The notes: a model not told the origin generated them from the sequence alone. Shown: positions 16,234 to 25,785, counted from the stretch's first letter. The stretch: 64,000 nucleotides of DNA from Coriobacteriia bacterium (GCA_030530145.1 JAUMVN010000002.1:62001-126000); one strand, 5' to 3'. Numbers and translations are program-made.

Positions 16234-17898
16234 GTGATTGCAGGCACCGCCAGAGGCTTCCGAGACATCCTCCCCAAGGAGGCGCTCGCCCGCGAGCGCA
16301 TCACCTCTACCGTGAAGGACTGCTTCGCCGGCCATGGCTACCTGCCCGTCGAGACGCCCCTGCTCGAGGACCGCGCGGCGCTCGAGCGCGGCGGCCGCAT
16401 CAAGAACACGCCGTTCCAGCTCTTCGACGCCGACGGCAACCTGCTCATGCTGCGCCCGGACCTCACGCTTCCCGTCGCGCGCCTGGTCGCGGGGCACGTC
16501 CGCGCCGACGAGTTCCCCGCGCGCTTCCGCTACAGCGCGCCCGTGGTCCGCGAGCAGCAGTCGCTGCGCGGCCAGCCCCGCCAGTTCACCCAGCTCGGCG
16601 TCGAGCTCGTGGGCACCGACGGCCCGGCCTCAGAGGTGGAGGTCGTCCGCCTGCTCGCCGAGGCGCTGACCACGCTCGAGGTCCCCGCGTGGCGCCTCGT
16701 CTTCGGCTCCGTCACGCCACTGACCTCGCTCATCGCCAACTGCTCGCCGAGCCCCGAGTTCTCCGCCGAGGTGCTCTCCCTCGTGCACGACTCCGACCTC
16801 GTCTCGCTCGACGAGCTCGTGGACGCCACCCCCGAGCTCAAGCCGTCGGCCGCCCGTGCCCTTCACGCCATCCCGCGCATGCACGGTGGCGTCGAGGTCA
16901 TTGAGCGTATCGACCAGCTCCTGGCCGAGGCCGACGTCGCGCCCGCCGAGCGCGGCTGCGCGGAGCTGCGCGCCCTTACCGAGCAGCTCGCCGACCTCTT
17001 TGCCGAGGGCCGCGCGAGCTTCGACTTCAGCATCATCAACAGCTTCGACTACTACACGGGCATCATCTTCAAGGGCTACTCCGAGGGCATCGCCGCGAGC
17101 CTCGCCTCCGGCGGCCGCTACGACGCGGTGCTCGCCAACCTCGGCCGACCGGGCCTCGCGGCCTGCGGCTTCGCGCTCTCGCTCGAGCGCCTGCAGGAGG
17201 TCCTCGGAGAGCAGGGCGCCTCGGGCGTCGTCACCCCGGGCGTGCGCGTGGCCGCCCGCCCGCTGCGCATCGCCGTCCCCAAGGGCAGCCTCTTCAAGGA
17301 CTCGCTGCGCGTGCTCGAGGCCGCGGGCCTGCCCGTGGACGAGCTGCGCGACCCGGGCCGCAAGCTGATCATCTCGGCGGGCGACGTCGAGTACATCATC
17401 GTGCGCGCCCAGGACGCCCCGGCCTTCGTGGGCGCGGGCGGCGCCGACTGCGGCATCTGCGGCAAGGACTCGCTGGTGGAGGCCGACCTCGACCTGCTCC
17501 AGCTCGTCGACCTCGGCTACGGCTGGTGCAAGTTCGTCGTGGCGGAGCCCGCCGCCAACGCCGGCATGGCCGACCGCAACTACGAGTGGCGCGGCACCGA
17601 GCGCGTGGCCAGCAAGTACCCGCGCATCACCCAGCAGTACTACGACCGCATCGGCCGCCAGGTGGACATCCTGACCCTGCACGGCAACATCGAGCTCGGC
17701 CCCATCGTGGGCATGGCCGACCGCATCGTGGACATCACGGCCACGGGCACGACCCTGCGCGAGAACGACCTCGTCGTGGTCGACGACGTGATGGAGTGCA
17801 CCGCGCGCTTCTTCGCGGGCCCGGCGGCGTATCGTTGCGACAAGAGAATCCGCGACCTGGCGGCGCGCCTCGCCGAGGTCGCCTCCGAGGAGGCATAA
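16234..17898 (+). CDS. hisZG: Fused HisZ-HisG: ATP phosphoribosyltransferase regulatory and catalytic subunits
   Basis: 554 residues. Residues about 1-335 are HisZ, the histidyl-tRNA synthetase-like regulatory subunit (RGFRDILPKEA, MLRPDLTLPVARL, FDYYTGIIFKGY, ASGGRYD). After a linker of about 20 residues comes short-form HisG (LRIAVPKGSLFKDSLRVLE, then VDILTLHGNIELGPIVGMAD and the PRPP-like ITATGTTLREN). Together they catalyse the first step of histidine synthesis, ATP plus PRPP to phosphoribosyl-ATP. Short HisG needs HisZ, so a fusion makes sense, but the two are usually separate genes. GTG at 16234 is chosen for AGGAGAAGGGA 8 bases upstream. First gene of the his operon. Confidence 0.94.
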   Translation: MIAGTARGFRDILPKEALARERITSTVKDCFAGHGYLPVETPLLEDRAALERGGRIKNTPFQLFDADGNLLMLRPDLTLPVARLVAGHVRADEFPARFRYSAPVVREQQSLRGQPRQFTQLGVELVGTDGPASEVEVVRLLAEALTTLEVPAWRLVFGSVTPLTSLIANCSPSPEFSAEVLSLVHDSDLVSLDELVDATPELKPSAARALHAIPRMHGGVEVIERIDQLLAEADVAPAERGCAELRALTEQLADLFAEGRASFDFSIINSFDYYTGIIFKGYSEGIAASLASGGRYDAVLANLGRPGLAACGFALSLERLQEVLGEQGASGVVTPGVRVAARPLRIAVPKGSLFKDSLRVLEAAGLPVDELRDPGRKLIISAGDVEYIIVRAQDAPAFVGAGGADCGICGKDSLVEADLDLLQLVDLGYGWCKFVVAEPAANAGMADRNYEWRGTERVASKYPRITQQYYDRIGRQVDILTLHGNIELGPIVGMADRIVDITATGTTLRENDLVVVDDVMECTARFFAGPAAYRCDKRIRDLAARLAEVASEEA

Positions 17899-17903
17899 AG
17901 GCG

Positions 17904-19316
17904 ATGAGAGAAGTCATCCTTTCCGACGGCCGCGCGCTGACGCAGGCCGACCTCAACCGCTCGGGCGCCCTGCCCGCCGAGATCATGGCGTCGGCCGAGG
18001 CCATCGTCGACGACGTCCGCGAGCGCGGCGACGCGGCGGTACGCGACTACTGCAACAAGTTCGACGGCGCCTGCCCGGCCGAGTTCCGCGTGCCGCAGGA
18101 GCTCATCGACGCCGCGCCCGGCATGGTCGACCCCGAGTTCCTGCGCGCCCTCACCCGCGCCCGCGACCAGATCCGCGCCTTCCACGAGAAGGAGCGCGAG
18201 GAGAGCTGGTTCACCACGCGCCCGGACGGCACGATCCTCGGCGTGAAGGTCACGCCCGTGGCCTCGGCCGCCGTCTACGTGCCGGGCGGCCGCGCGCAGT
18301 ACCCCTCGACCGTGCTCATGGACACGATCCCCGCCAAGGTGGCGGGCGTCGAGCGCGTGGTCATGGTCACCCCGCCGCAGAAGGACGGGTCTCTTTCCGC
18401 CTACACGCTGGCCGCAGCCAAGCTCGCGGGGGTGGACGAGGTCTACGCCGTCGGCGGCGCCCAGGCCATCGGCGCGGTGGCCTACGGCACCGAGTCCATC
18501 CCGGCCTGCGACAAGATCGTCGGCCCCGGCAACGCCTTCGTGGCCGCCGCCAAGCGCTACGTCTCGGGCGACGTGGGCATCGACATGGTGGCCGGCCCCT
18601 CCGAGGTCTGCGTGCTCGCCGACGCCACGGCCGACCCCGCCGTCGTGGCGGCCGACCTCATGGCGCAGGCCGAGCACGACCCTCTTGCCAGCTGCTACCT
18701 GGTCACGTGCGACCCCGAGCTGCCTGCGCGCGTCCTCGCGTGCGCCGAGAAGCTCGTCTCGCAGTCCCCGCGCGAGGAGATCACCCGCGCCTCGCTCGAC
18801 AACCGCGGCGTCATCGTCGTGGCGAACACGCTCGACGCCGCCGTCGACGCCGTCAACGTCGTCGCGCCCGAGCACCTCGAGCTGCACTGCGCCGACGCCA
18901 TGGGGCTTCTCGGCAAGGTCAAGAACGCAGGCGCCATCTTCGTGGGCGCCTGGAGCTCCGAGCCGCTCGGCGACTACGTGGCCGGCCCCAACCACACGCT
19001 GCCCACCGGCGGCACGGCGCGCTTCTCCAACCCGCTCGGCGTCTACGACTTCCAGAAGCGCTCGAGCGTGATCTGCTACACCCCGGAGGGCATGCTCGCC
19101 GACGCCCCCGCCACCCAGGCGATGGCTCAGGCGGAGGGCCTGTGGGCCCACGCGCTCTCCGTCGGCATGCGCCGCCGCCTCGCCGAGAAGGGCGCCGACG
19201 GCTACGAGGACGCGCTGGCCGCCTGCGAGGGCGCGCACCGCGTGGCCTGGCCGGAGGACCTCGCTGCTCCCGGCGTGCCCTACCTGCCCGGCTACGACGC
19301 CGCGAAGGAGGCCTAG
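17904..19316 (+). CDS. hisD: Histidinol dehydrogenase
   Basis: 470 residues. HisD oxidises L-histidinol to L-histidine in two NAD-dependent, zinc-requiring steps. Seen: [14 protein letters not shown], the NAD-site VGPGNAFV, the zinc-ligand segment [18 protein letters not shown] and the C-terminal [10 protein letters not shown]. The length is slightly long for the family (about 430) owing to a C-terminal extension of about 30 residues. ATG at 17904 follows hisZG by 5 bases; the frame is open further left but that part reads inside hisZG. Confidence 0.96.
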   Translation: MREVILSDGRALTQADLNRSGALPAEIMASAEAIVDDVRERGDAAVRDYCNKFDGACPAEFRVPQELIDAAPGMVDPEFLRALTRARDQIRAFHEKEREESWFTTRPDGTILGVKVTPVASAAVYVPGGRAQYPSTVLMDTIPAKVAGVERVVMVTPPQKDGSLSAYTLAAAKLAGVDEVYAVGGAQAIGAVAYGTESIPACDKIVGPGNAFVAAAKRYVSGDVGIDMVAGPSEVCVLADATADPAVVAADLMAQAEHDPLASCYLVTCDPELPARVLACAEKLVSQSPREEITRASLDNRGVIVVANTLDAAVDAVNVVAPEHLELHCADAMGLLGKVKNAGAIFVGAWSSEPLGDYVAGPNHTLPTGGTARFSNPLGVYDFQKRSSVICYTPEGMLADAPATQAMAQAEGLWAHALSVGMRRRLAEKGADGYEDALAACEGAHRVAWPEDLAAPGVPYLPGYDAAKEA

Positions 19317-19317
19317 T

Positions 19318-20424
19318 ATGGCCGCGGATGCCAAGGCAGGTTTTGACGCGGTCGCCCGCGCGCGCACGGCGCTGCAGGGGTTCGAGCCCTATGACCCGGC
19401 CTTCACGCCGAGCCGCATCAACCTCTCGGCCAACGAGAACACCCACGAGCTGCCGGCCACCTTCACGGCCGCGCTGCGCGACGCCATGGTGGCCACGCCG
19501 CTCAACCGCTATCCCGACCCGATGGCCAACGAGCTGCGCGACCTTCTCGCCGAGCGCCACGGCGTCGAGCGCGGCAGCGTCATGGTGGGCAACGGCGGCG
19601 ACGAGCTGCTGTTCAACCTGTTCTTCACCTTCGGCGGGGCGGGCCACGCGCTCATCACCTGCCCGCCGGACTTCTCCGAGTACGCGAACTTCGCCAAGAT
19701 GTGCGAGATGCCCGTGCGAAGCGTCTGGCGCGACGCCGAGACCTTCGACGCCGACGCCGACGCCCTCGTGGCCGCGGCCCAGGCCGAGGACGCCGCCATG
19801 GTGGTCCTGACCTCGCCGAACAACCCCACGGGCAACCTCGCGGACCCCGCGCTCGTGCGCCGCCTGCTCGACGAGACGAACGTGCTCGTGCTGCTGGACG
19901 AGGCCTACGTCGAGTTCGCCGGCGAGGACAAGAGCCTCGTCTCGTGGGTGGCCGAGAACCCCCGCCTCATCGTCCTGCGCACGTTCTCCAAGGCCTTCGG
20001 CCTTGCCGGCCTGCGCGTGGGCTACCTCGTGGCCGACCCCGCCGTGGTCGACATGCTGGGCGCCATCCGCCAGATCTACTCGGAGGACGTCATCGCCCAG
20101 TCCGTGGCCTGCGCGGCCGTGGCCAGGCGAGAGGAGCTCGCGCCTGTGGTGGCCGACATCGTGGCCGAGCGCGCGCTTCTTGCCGAGGGCCTCGCGGCCA
20201 TCGAGGGCGTGAAGGTCTGGCCGAGCGCGGGGAACTTCCTGCTCGTCCGGCTTGCCGGCGCGAGCCGCGTCCGCGCGCGCCTGCGCGACGAGTACTCTAT
20301 CCTCGTGCGCGACTTCAGCTACGCGCCCGGCCTCAACGACTGCCTCAGGATCACCGTGGGCACGCACGACGAGAACGCCGAGCTTCTCGCCGCCGTCACC
20401 CAGCTTGCAAGGGAGGAAGCATGA
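19318..20424 (+). CDS. hisC: Histidinol-phosphate aminotransferase
   Basis: 368 residues, PLP-dependent fold-type I. It converts imidazole acetol phosphate and glutamate to histidinol phosphate. Seen: LNRYPDPMANELR, NGGDELL, LTSPNNPTGN, the cofactor Asp/Tyr region VLLDEAYVEF and the Schiff-base Lys in RTFSKAFGLAGLRVGY. It starts 1 base after the hisD stop (TAGTATG) and overlaps hisB by 4 bases (ATGA), so translation is coupled. Confidence 0.96.
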   Translation: MAADAKAGFDAVARARTALQGFEPYDPAFTPSRINLSANENTHELPATFTAALRDAMVATPLNRYPDPMANELRDLLAERHGVERGSVMVGNGGDELLFNLFFTFGGAGHALITCPPDFSEYANFAKMCEMPVRSVWRDAETFDADADALVAAAQAEDAAMVVLTSPNNPTGNLADPALVRRLLDETNVLVLLDEAYVEFAGEDKSLVSWVAENPRLIVLRTFSKAFGLAGLRVGYLVADPAVVDMLGAIRQIYSEDVIAQSVACAAVARREELAPVVADIVAERALLAEGLAAIEGVKVWPSAGNFLLVRLAGASRVRARLRDEYSILVRDFSYAPGLNDCLRITVGTHDENAELLAAVTQLAREEA

Positions 20425-21011
20425 CCAGGACCGCCAAGGTCGTCCGCGCCACCAAGGAGACGGACATCGGCCTATCCATCGACCTCGACGGCACCGGAGC
20501 CGCCGACATCGAGACGGGCGTGGGGTTCTTCGACCACATGCTCACCGCGTTCAGCCGCCACTCGCTCATCGACGTGACCCTGCGCGTCAAGGGCGACACC
20601 TACGTCGACGACCACCACACCGTCGAGGACACGGGCATCGTCATGGGCCAGGCCCTGCGCGAGGCGCTGGGCGACAAGGCCGGCATCCGCCGCTTCGGCT
20701 CCGTGATGGTGCCGCTCGACGAGGCGCTTGTGCTCGCGGCCGTCGACTGCTCCGGCCGCGGCGAGCTCTTCTGGGACGTGCCCATCGGCCCCGAGAAGGT
20801 CGGCACCTTCGACACCGAGCTCGGCCACGAGTTCTTCGCCGGGCTCGCGCGCGACGCGGGCATTACCCTTCACCTGCGGCTTATTTGCGGCGAGAACGCC
20901 CACCACATCCTCGAGGCCGCCTTCAAGGCCGCGGCGCGGGCGCTTCGCGAGGCGGTCGAGCCCGACCCGCGCTCCGACGGCTCGGTGCCCTCTACCAAGG
21001 GGAGCCTCTAA
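20421..21011 (+). CDS. hisB: Imidazoleglycerol-phosphate dehydratase
   Basis: 196 residues, monofunctional HisB. It dehydrates imidazole glycerol phosphate to imidazole acetol phosphate using Mn. The two metal motifs are DDHHTVEDTGI and GENAHHILEAAFKAAARAL, and GVGFFDHML is present near the N-terminus. There is no N-terminal histidinol-phosphatase domain, so another enzyme must supply that step. ATGA overlap with hisC and TAATG overlap with hisH. Confidence 0.97.
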   Translation: MTRTAKVVRATKETDIGLSIDLDGTGAADIETGVGFFDHMLTAFSRHSLIDVTLRVKGDTYVDDHHTVEDTGIVMGQALREALGDKAGIRRFGSVMVPLDEALVLAAVDCSGRGELFWDVPIGPEKVGTFDTELGHEFFAGLARDAGITLHLRLICGENAHHILEAAFKAAARALREAVEPDPRSDGSVPSTKGSL

Positions 21012-21688
21012 TGGCGGCCCCCATCGTCGTGGTCGACTACCACAAGGGCAATCTCCTCTCCGTTGTGCGCGGCCTCGCCGAGGTCGGGGGAGAGGCGAGC
21101 ATCTCCGACGACCCCGAGGCCATCCGCGCGGCGTCCGGCATCGTTTTGCCGGGAGTGGGCAGCTTCGAGGACGCCATGAGCTACATGAACGAGTCCGGCG
21201 AGGCCGACGCGGTGCGCGACGCCGTGGGCCGCGGGGTGCCGTTTTTGGGCATCTGCCTGGGGCTCCAGCTCCTTTTTGAGCGGGGAGACGAGCGTACCGA
21301 CGGCAAACTCCACGGCGTTAACGACCCCGAGCGCTGGGTGGCCGGCATGGGCATCCTCAGGGGCTCGGCCACGCGCCTGCGCTCCGGCCGCCTCAAGGTG
21401 CCGCACGTCGGCTGGGACCAGGTGCACCTGACCGCGCACGGCCAGGCCTGCCCGCTCTTCCGCGGCGTGCCCGAGGGCGCGAACGTCTACTTCACGCACA
21501 GCTACGCGCTCGACGCCGACGTCGAGGACGCCGTGGTGGCCACGCGCACGCACTACGTGCGCAGCTTCGCCAGCTCTGTCTGGAGCGAGAACGTCTACGG
21601 CGTGCAGTTCCACCCCGAGAAGAGCTCGGCCACGGGCCTGCGCATCCTTACCAACTACGTGGACATCGTGCGAGGTGAGGCCAAGTGA
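21011..21688 (+). CDS. hisH: Imidazole glycerol phosphate synthase, glutaminase subunit
   Basis: 225 residues, class I glutamine amidotransferase. It supplies ammonia to HisF. The nucleophile Cys is in PFLGICLGLQLLFE and the His/Glu of the triad in GVQFHPEKSS; the N-terminal YHKGNL motif is typical of HisH. Starts in a TAATG overlap with hisB and ends in a GTGA overlap with hisA. It is separated from its partner hisF by hisA and a 342-base gap. Confidence 0.97.
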   Translation: MAAPIVVVDYHKGNLLSVVRGLAEVGGEASISDDPEAIRAASGIVLPGVGSFEDAMSYMNESGEADAVRDAVGRGVPFLGICLGLQLLFERGDERTDGKLHGVNDPERWVAGMGILRGSATRLRSGRLKVPHVGWDQVHLTAHGQACPLFRGVPEGANVYFTHSYALDADVEDAVVATRTHYVRSFASSVWSENVYGVQFHPEKSSATGLRILTNYVDIVRGEAK

Positions 21689-22419
21689 TCCTCTTTCCGG
21701 CGATCGACCTGGTGGGCGGGCGCGTCGTGCGCCTGCAGCGCGGCGACCGCGCGAAGATGGACGTCTACTCTGACGACCCCGCCGCCGTTGCCCGCGACTT
21801 CGCGGCAAGAGGCACCGAGTGGATCCATGTGGTGGACCTCTCGGCGACGTTCGAGGAGGATGAGGAGGCCTGCGCGGCCAACGCGGCGGCCATCCGCGCC
21901 ATCTGCGAGGTCGGCGGGGTGAAGGTCGACTGCGGCGGCGGCGTCCGCTCGCTCGCGGCGGTCAAGCGCCTGGCTGACCTGGGCGTGCAGCGCATCGCCA
22001 TCGGCACCGCGCTCGTGCGCGACCCCGAGTTCGCCGAGGCGGCCGCGGCCGAGTACGGCGAGCTGCTCGTGGCCGACGTCGCGGCCGCGGACGGCGTCGT
22101 CAAGGTGAACGGCTGGCGCGAGGGCGCGGGCCTCACGGTGGACGAGCTTCTTCCCAGGCTCGCCGGCCTCGGGTACCGCCACCTGGTGTTTACCGACATC
22201 AACCGCGACGGCATGCAGACCGGCATCGACGTGGAGGCCTACCGACGCGTCGCCGAGCTCTGCGGCTTCCCCGTGGTAGCGAGCGGCGGCATCACGAGCG
22301 TCGACGACCTGCGCGCGCTCGCCGCCGCCGGCCCCGACGTCATCGAAGGCGCCATCACCGGCCGCGCCCTCTACGAAGGCAACTTCACCCTGGAGGAGGC
22401 CCTCGCGGTCTTGTCCTAG
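21685..22419 (+). CDS. hisA: ProFAR isomerase
   Basis: 244 residues, TIM barrel. It isomerises ProFAR to PRFAR. The start FPAIDLVGGRVVRLQRGD, the two phosphate-binding half-barrel loops (CGGGVRS and ASGGITS) and DINRDGMQTGID identify HisA. GTG start at 21685 overlaps the hisH stop. In some actinobacteria HisA also serves tryptophan synthesis (PriA); that cannot be decided here. Confidence 0.95.
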   Translation: MILFPAIDLVGGRVVRLQRGDRAKMDVYSDDPAAVARDFAARGTEWIHVVDLSATFEEDEEACAANAAAIRAICEVGGVKVDCGGGVRSLAAVKRLADLGVQRIAIGTALVRDPEFAEAAAAEYGELLVADVAAADGVVKVNGWREGAGLTVDELLPRLAGLGYRHLVFTDINRDGMQTGIDVEAYRRVAELCGFPVVASGGITSVDDLRALAAAGPDVIEGAITGRALYEGNFTLEEALAVLS

Positions 22420-22437
22420 CGCGTTCCGCCTGTGGAG

Positions 22438-22527
22438 CGAGGCGTTGGGGAGCTTGTCTTAGAGCTCAGCGCTCGCTTCGCTCGCTCGCTGCGCGATTCG
22501 CCCTAAGACAAGCTCCCCAACGCCTCG
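22438..22527. repeat. Long hairpin with GC-rich conserved loop (copy 2)
   Basis: A perfect 25-bp inverted repeat (22438-22462 and 22503-22527) encloses a 40-base loop containing GCTCGCTTCGCTCGCTCGCT. The loop is nearly the reverse complement of that in the next hairpin, and related to the one at 9369. It lies inside the his operon between hisA and hisF. There is no T-run after the right arm. Confidence 0.8.
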
Positions 22528-22637
22528 ACCCGCGAGCGCGTCTTCAATGCTTTTATTGGCCGCATCTTGGCCACGCGTCCTATCCGTCCCGTCACCCATC
22601 ACGCGCTTCTCGCCATGTAAGGCCCTTCAGCTTGCGA

Positions 22638-22731
22638 GGGCCTCTTCGGGAGACTCTCCCCCAGGGCGACTCGCGCAGCGAGCGAACGAAGTGAGCGCGG
22701 AGCCCTGGGGGAGAGTTTCCCGAAGAGGCCC
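22638..22731. repeat. Long hairpin with GC-rich conserved loop (copy 3)
   Basis: A 30-bp inverted repeat (22638-22667 and 22702-22731) with a single mismatch, which would be a G-U pair in RNA. The 34-base loop contains GCAGCGAGCGAACGAAGTGA. Stem sequence is unrelated to copy 2 while the loop matches it on the opposite strand. The right arm ends 30 bases before the hisF start, so an RNA stem here could affect hisF expression. Confidence 0.8.
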
Positions 22732-22761
22732 CAACCTCGCAGACCAGAAAGGATTCTCCCC

Positions 22762-23529
<768 letters not shown>

Positions 23530-23556
23530 GGGGCGTTAGGCGCCTCGTGGCCTTGC

Positions 23557-23705
23557 GTTGCGAAAATCGCGCTGATGGCAGCCGGGCGCCTGTTCCCGTT
23601 GCGAAAATCGCGCTGATGGCAATAAATCACTGCCATCAGCGCGATTTTTGCAACACATGGCCTTGCACGAGGGCATCTCGCTGCCATCAGCGGCATTTTC
23701 GCAAC
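23557..23705. repeat. Four-copy 24-bp repeat array, two direct and two inverted
   Basis: The unit GTTGCGAAAATCGCGCTGAT plus GGCA occurs at 23557-23580 and 23598-23621 in one direction and at 23631-23654 and 23682-23705 inverted. The inner pair can form a perfect-looking stem with a 9-base loop, except for one changed base in copy 3 and two in copy 4. The direct copies are spaced 41 bp, the same as in the array at 53434-53658. It lies between the convergent hisF and anti-sigma genes. Confidence 0.85.
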
Positions 23706-23798
23706 GCGAGGGCTTTCCGGTGAGGCACGGCATCTAGGCTGTTATGGGGAGCTGCTCGGGACGGTTTCTCGGCGCGCCCGGGACTCCGTGCAACAGAA

Positions 23799-23930
23799 CG
23801 ACGACTTTGCGGCAAGTTTCGAGGCAAACGGCTGCCCAAAGGCTTCGGTGGGGGCTGAGTCGCCGGTATTTCCCCAGTTGAGATGGACTCGGGCGGCCTC
23901 AAGTGCCCTTTTCTTGCCGCAAAGTCGTCG
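23799..23930. repeat. Intergenic long-hairpin element (variable-arm family)
   Basis: CGACGACTTTGCGGCAAG (23799-23816) pairs perfectly with CTTGCCGCAAAGTCGTCG (23913-23930), with a looser extension CAAC/GTTG outside. The interior holds CCCCAGTTGAG, the reverse complement of a CAACTGGG core seen in related elements at 14675 and 41655, and a GAGTC/GACTC pair. With the array before it, this explains the whole 450-base gap 23530-23978; no gene is seen. Confidence 0.75.
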
Positions 23931-23978
23931 ATTCGTTGTACGCGCTTTTGCCGCAGACGGCGCGCTCCGCGCTCGGCG

Positions 23979-25073
23979 TTACTCGAGCGTAACCGTAAAC
24001 TCCTCGACTTGGGCGGCTTGCCCTTCCTCACGGATGATGTGCAGCGCCGTTATCTCTACCTCGGTGACTTCCGAAGGCTCGATGAGCTTCGTGGGCACCA
24101 TAACGGTTGAGCCGTCGTTACGGATAAGGCCGAAGTAGCTATACCTCGTCGAACCGATTTGGTCGTCGACGATTTGCTCGGTGCCGTCTTGAAGCTTGAG
24201 GGTTACGCCACGGACGGCGTCAGCGGTCTCTGCTTGGGCGACTTCGCACCTGACCGAGAACGGACTGACCTCGGCCCATGAGCCGTTGGATGAAGAGAAA
24301 CGCCTGACTCCGATTTGCTTTGTGGAGTGGAAGGCCTCGGTCTGTGCATCGAGGCTTTGGGTGCTATAGATGTCGTCGCCCTCATGCCAGGATAGCTTCC
24401 ACGTGATGTCACGGTCCAGGTCGCTGGCACCGTTCCAGGAGGCGAAGTACATGGTGAAATGTACTTCGGTGTCGGTTGATGCGTCGCGGTCGATTGCGCA
24501 GTAGTCGTCGGCGAAGTCGTCCCCGAACAGCATCGCAACTTGATCGAGCCCATGGTCGCTGTCGGTGCCGTTGAGCACGAGTTCGCCGATTTCCGCCGCC
24601 GGTTCGTAATAGGGGACGCCGTCGGGGTTGGAGAGGGTCATCGTCACCGCGCCGGCGGCGTTGGCGTCCATCACCATTTCCTCGACGGTGAGGGTATAGC
24701 CGTTGGCCTCGAGCGTGATTCCCACGTGCTCGACGTAGTCCTCGAGCTCGGCCGATGCGGTGCCGTCGCCGTATTCCATGGTGTAGGTGTGGACGGTGCC
24801 GTCGTCATGCGTAAGCGTGTAGCTCTGCGTCTGCCCGCCGCCGTGGTCGCCCCAGGCGGTCGCGAAGAAGTCCGAGTTGACCACCGCGTATGCCGCTCCC
24901 CCGGTGGCAAGAAGCGCCGCGACGGCCATGGCCACCACCGCCGAGATCGGCTTGGCGGCTCCCCGGCGCCGATGTCGCCGCTGATCGGAGCGCGCCCTCG
25001 CGAGGGCGCGGTCGGCGAGGTCGTTGTCTGCGTGCAGGGCCTCGATGGCTGCATTGAACTGGTCGTTATTCAT
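23979..25073 (-). CDS. Anti-sigma factor with DUF4179-like N-terminus
   Basis: 364 residues. A short cytoplasmic N-terminus with an Arg-rich stretch (about 1-45) is followed by one membrane helix (AVVAMAVAALLATGGAAYAV, about 46-65) and a large extracellular beta-rich domain. This is the layout of anti-sigma factors paired with ECF sigma factors. The cognate sigma gene is directly upstream and overlaps by 8 bases. ATG at 25073 has GGAGG 6 bases before it, better than the ATG at 25076. The signal sensed outside the cell is unknown. Confidence 0.82.
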   Translation of the reverse strand: MNNDQFNAAIEALHADNDLADRALARARSDQRRHRRRGAAKPISAVVAMAVAALLATGGAAYAVVNSDFFATAWGDHGGGQTQSYTLTHDDGTVHTYTMEYGDGTASAELEDYVEHVGITLEANGYTLTVEEMVMDANAAGAVTMTLSNPDGVPYYEPAAEIGELVLNGTDSDHGLDQVAMLFGDDFADDYCAIDRDASTDTEVHFTMYFASWNGASDLDRDITWKLSWHEGDDIYSTQSLDAQTEAFHSTKQIGVRRFSSSNGSWAEVSPFSVRCEVAQAETADAVRGVTLKLQDGTEQIVDDQIGSTRYSYFGLIRNDGSTVMVPTKLIEPSEVTEVEITALHIIREEGQAAQVEEFTVTLE

Positions 25074-25539
25074 CATTGGCCTCCAGAATCGTCTTGAGCT
25101 TGGCGCGCCCGCGGCCGAGCCTGGTGCGCACGGTGGCCGCGGGGACGTGCAGGACGTCGGCGATCTCCTGGGTGGGAAGGTCCAGGTAGTAGAAGAGCAC
25201 GAGCGGAACGCGGTATTTCTCGGGCAAGGTCATGACGTCGACGAGCACCTGCCTGGTCTGGGCGTCGGGCACCTGTAGCGTGTTCGCATAGGCCTCGATG
25301 TCCTCGACGCGCCGCCACGGCTTTCGGAAAAGCGACCGGCATTCGTTGACCGTTACCCGTATGAGCCAGCTTCGCAGGTGGTCCGGGCCATGGAACGCCT
25401 CCTCGTGCTTGAGGAGCTTGACGAAGACCTCCTGCGTCACGTCGTCCGCGTCCGCGCCGTCGCGTAGGTAGGTGTACGCGACGCGGAACACGACGTCGCG
25501 GTAGGTGTGCACGGCTCGCCGGAACTCGGCTTCCTTCAC
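25066..25539 (-). CDS. ECF-family RNA polymerase sigma factor
   Basis: 157 residues. Sigma region 2 is YLRDGADADDVTQEVFVKLL (about residues 24-43) and region 4 is LPEKYRVPLVLFYYLDLPTQ with the helix-turn-helix EIADVLHVPAATVRTRLGRG. No region 3, as expected. GTG at 25539 is chosen because AGGAGG sits 6 bases upstream; the frame continues left without a good ribosome site. It is cotranscribed with the anti-sigma gene that overlaps its end and probably autoregulates. In 25540-25728 I see no gene. Confidence 0.93.
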   Translation of the reverse strand: MKEAEFRRAVHTYRDVVFRVAYTYLRDGADADDVTQEVFVKLLKHEEAFHGPDHLRSWLIRVTVNECRSLFRKPWRRVEDIEAYANTLQVPDAQTRQVLVDVMTLPEKYRVPLVLFYYLDLPTQEIADVLHVPAATVRTRLGRGRAKLKTILEANDE

Positions 25540-25728
25540 GCGCGCCTCCTTAATCGGTTGTTTGTATTCTCGGGCCCTTACCTTGAACACGCTTGAGGGG
25601 GCGGGAATGTTTCATCGACTGCTGTTTCGGCCGGCATTTTCGCCCCGCCCGGCGCGTTGGCTCGCGTCTCGCTTGCCCTCGCTCACGGCGCCGCGTCGGT
25701 CCGTCGCGCCCGGCTCCCCGACGAAAAA

Positions 25729-25762
25729 GCGGCCGGGAGAGGGCTTCTCCTCTCCCGGCCGC
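25729..25762 (-). terminator. Rho-independent terminator for the leftward membrane-protein gene
   Basis: GCGGCCGGGAGAGG (25729-25742) pairs perfectly with CCTCTCCCGGCCGC (25749-25762). On the minus strand the stem is followed by TTTTT (25724-25728), the classic form for the gene ending at 25786. Confidence 0.85.
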
Positions 25763-25785
25763 TGCCTTTTCGGCTGTGCGATTCG

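Noticed and set aside
23557-23705. CRISPR array
   Set aside because: Only four units, two of them inverted, with short irregular spacers and no cas genes.
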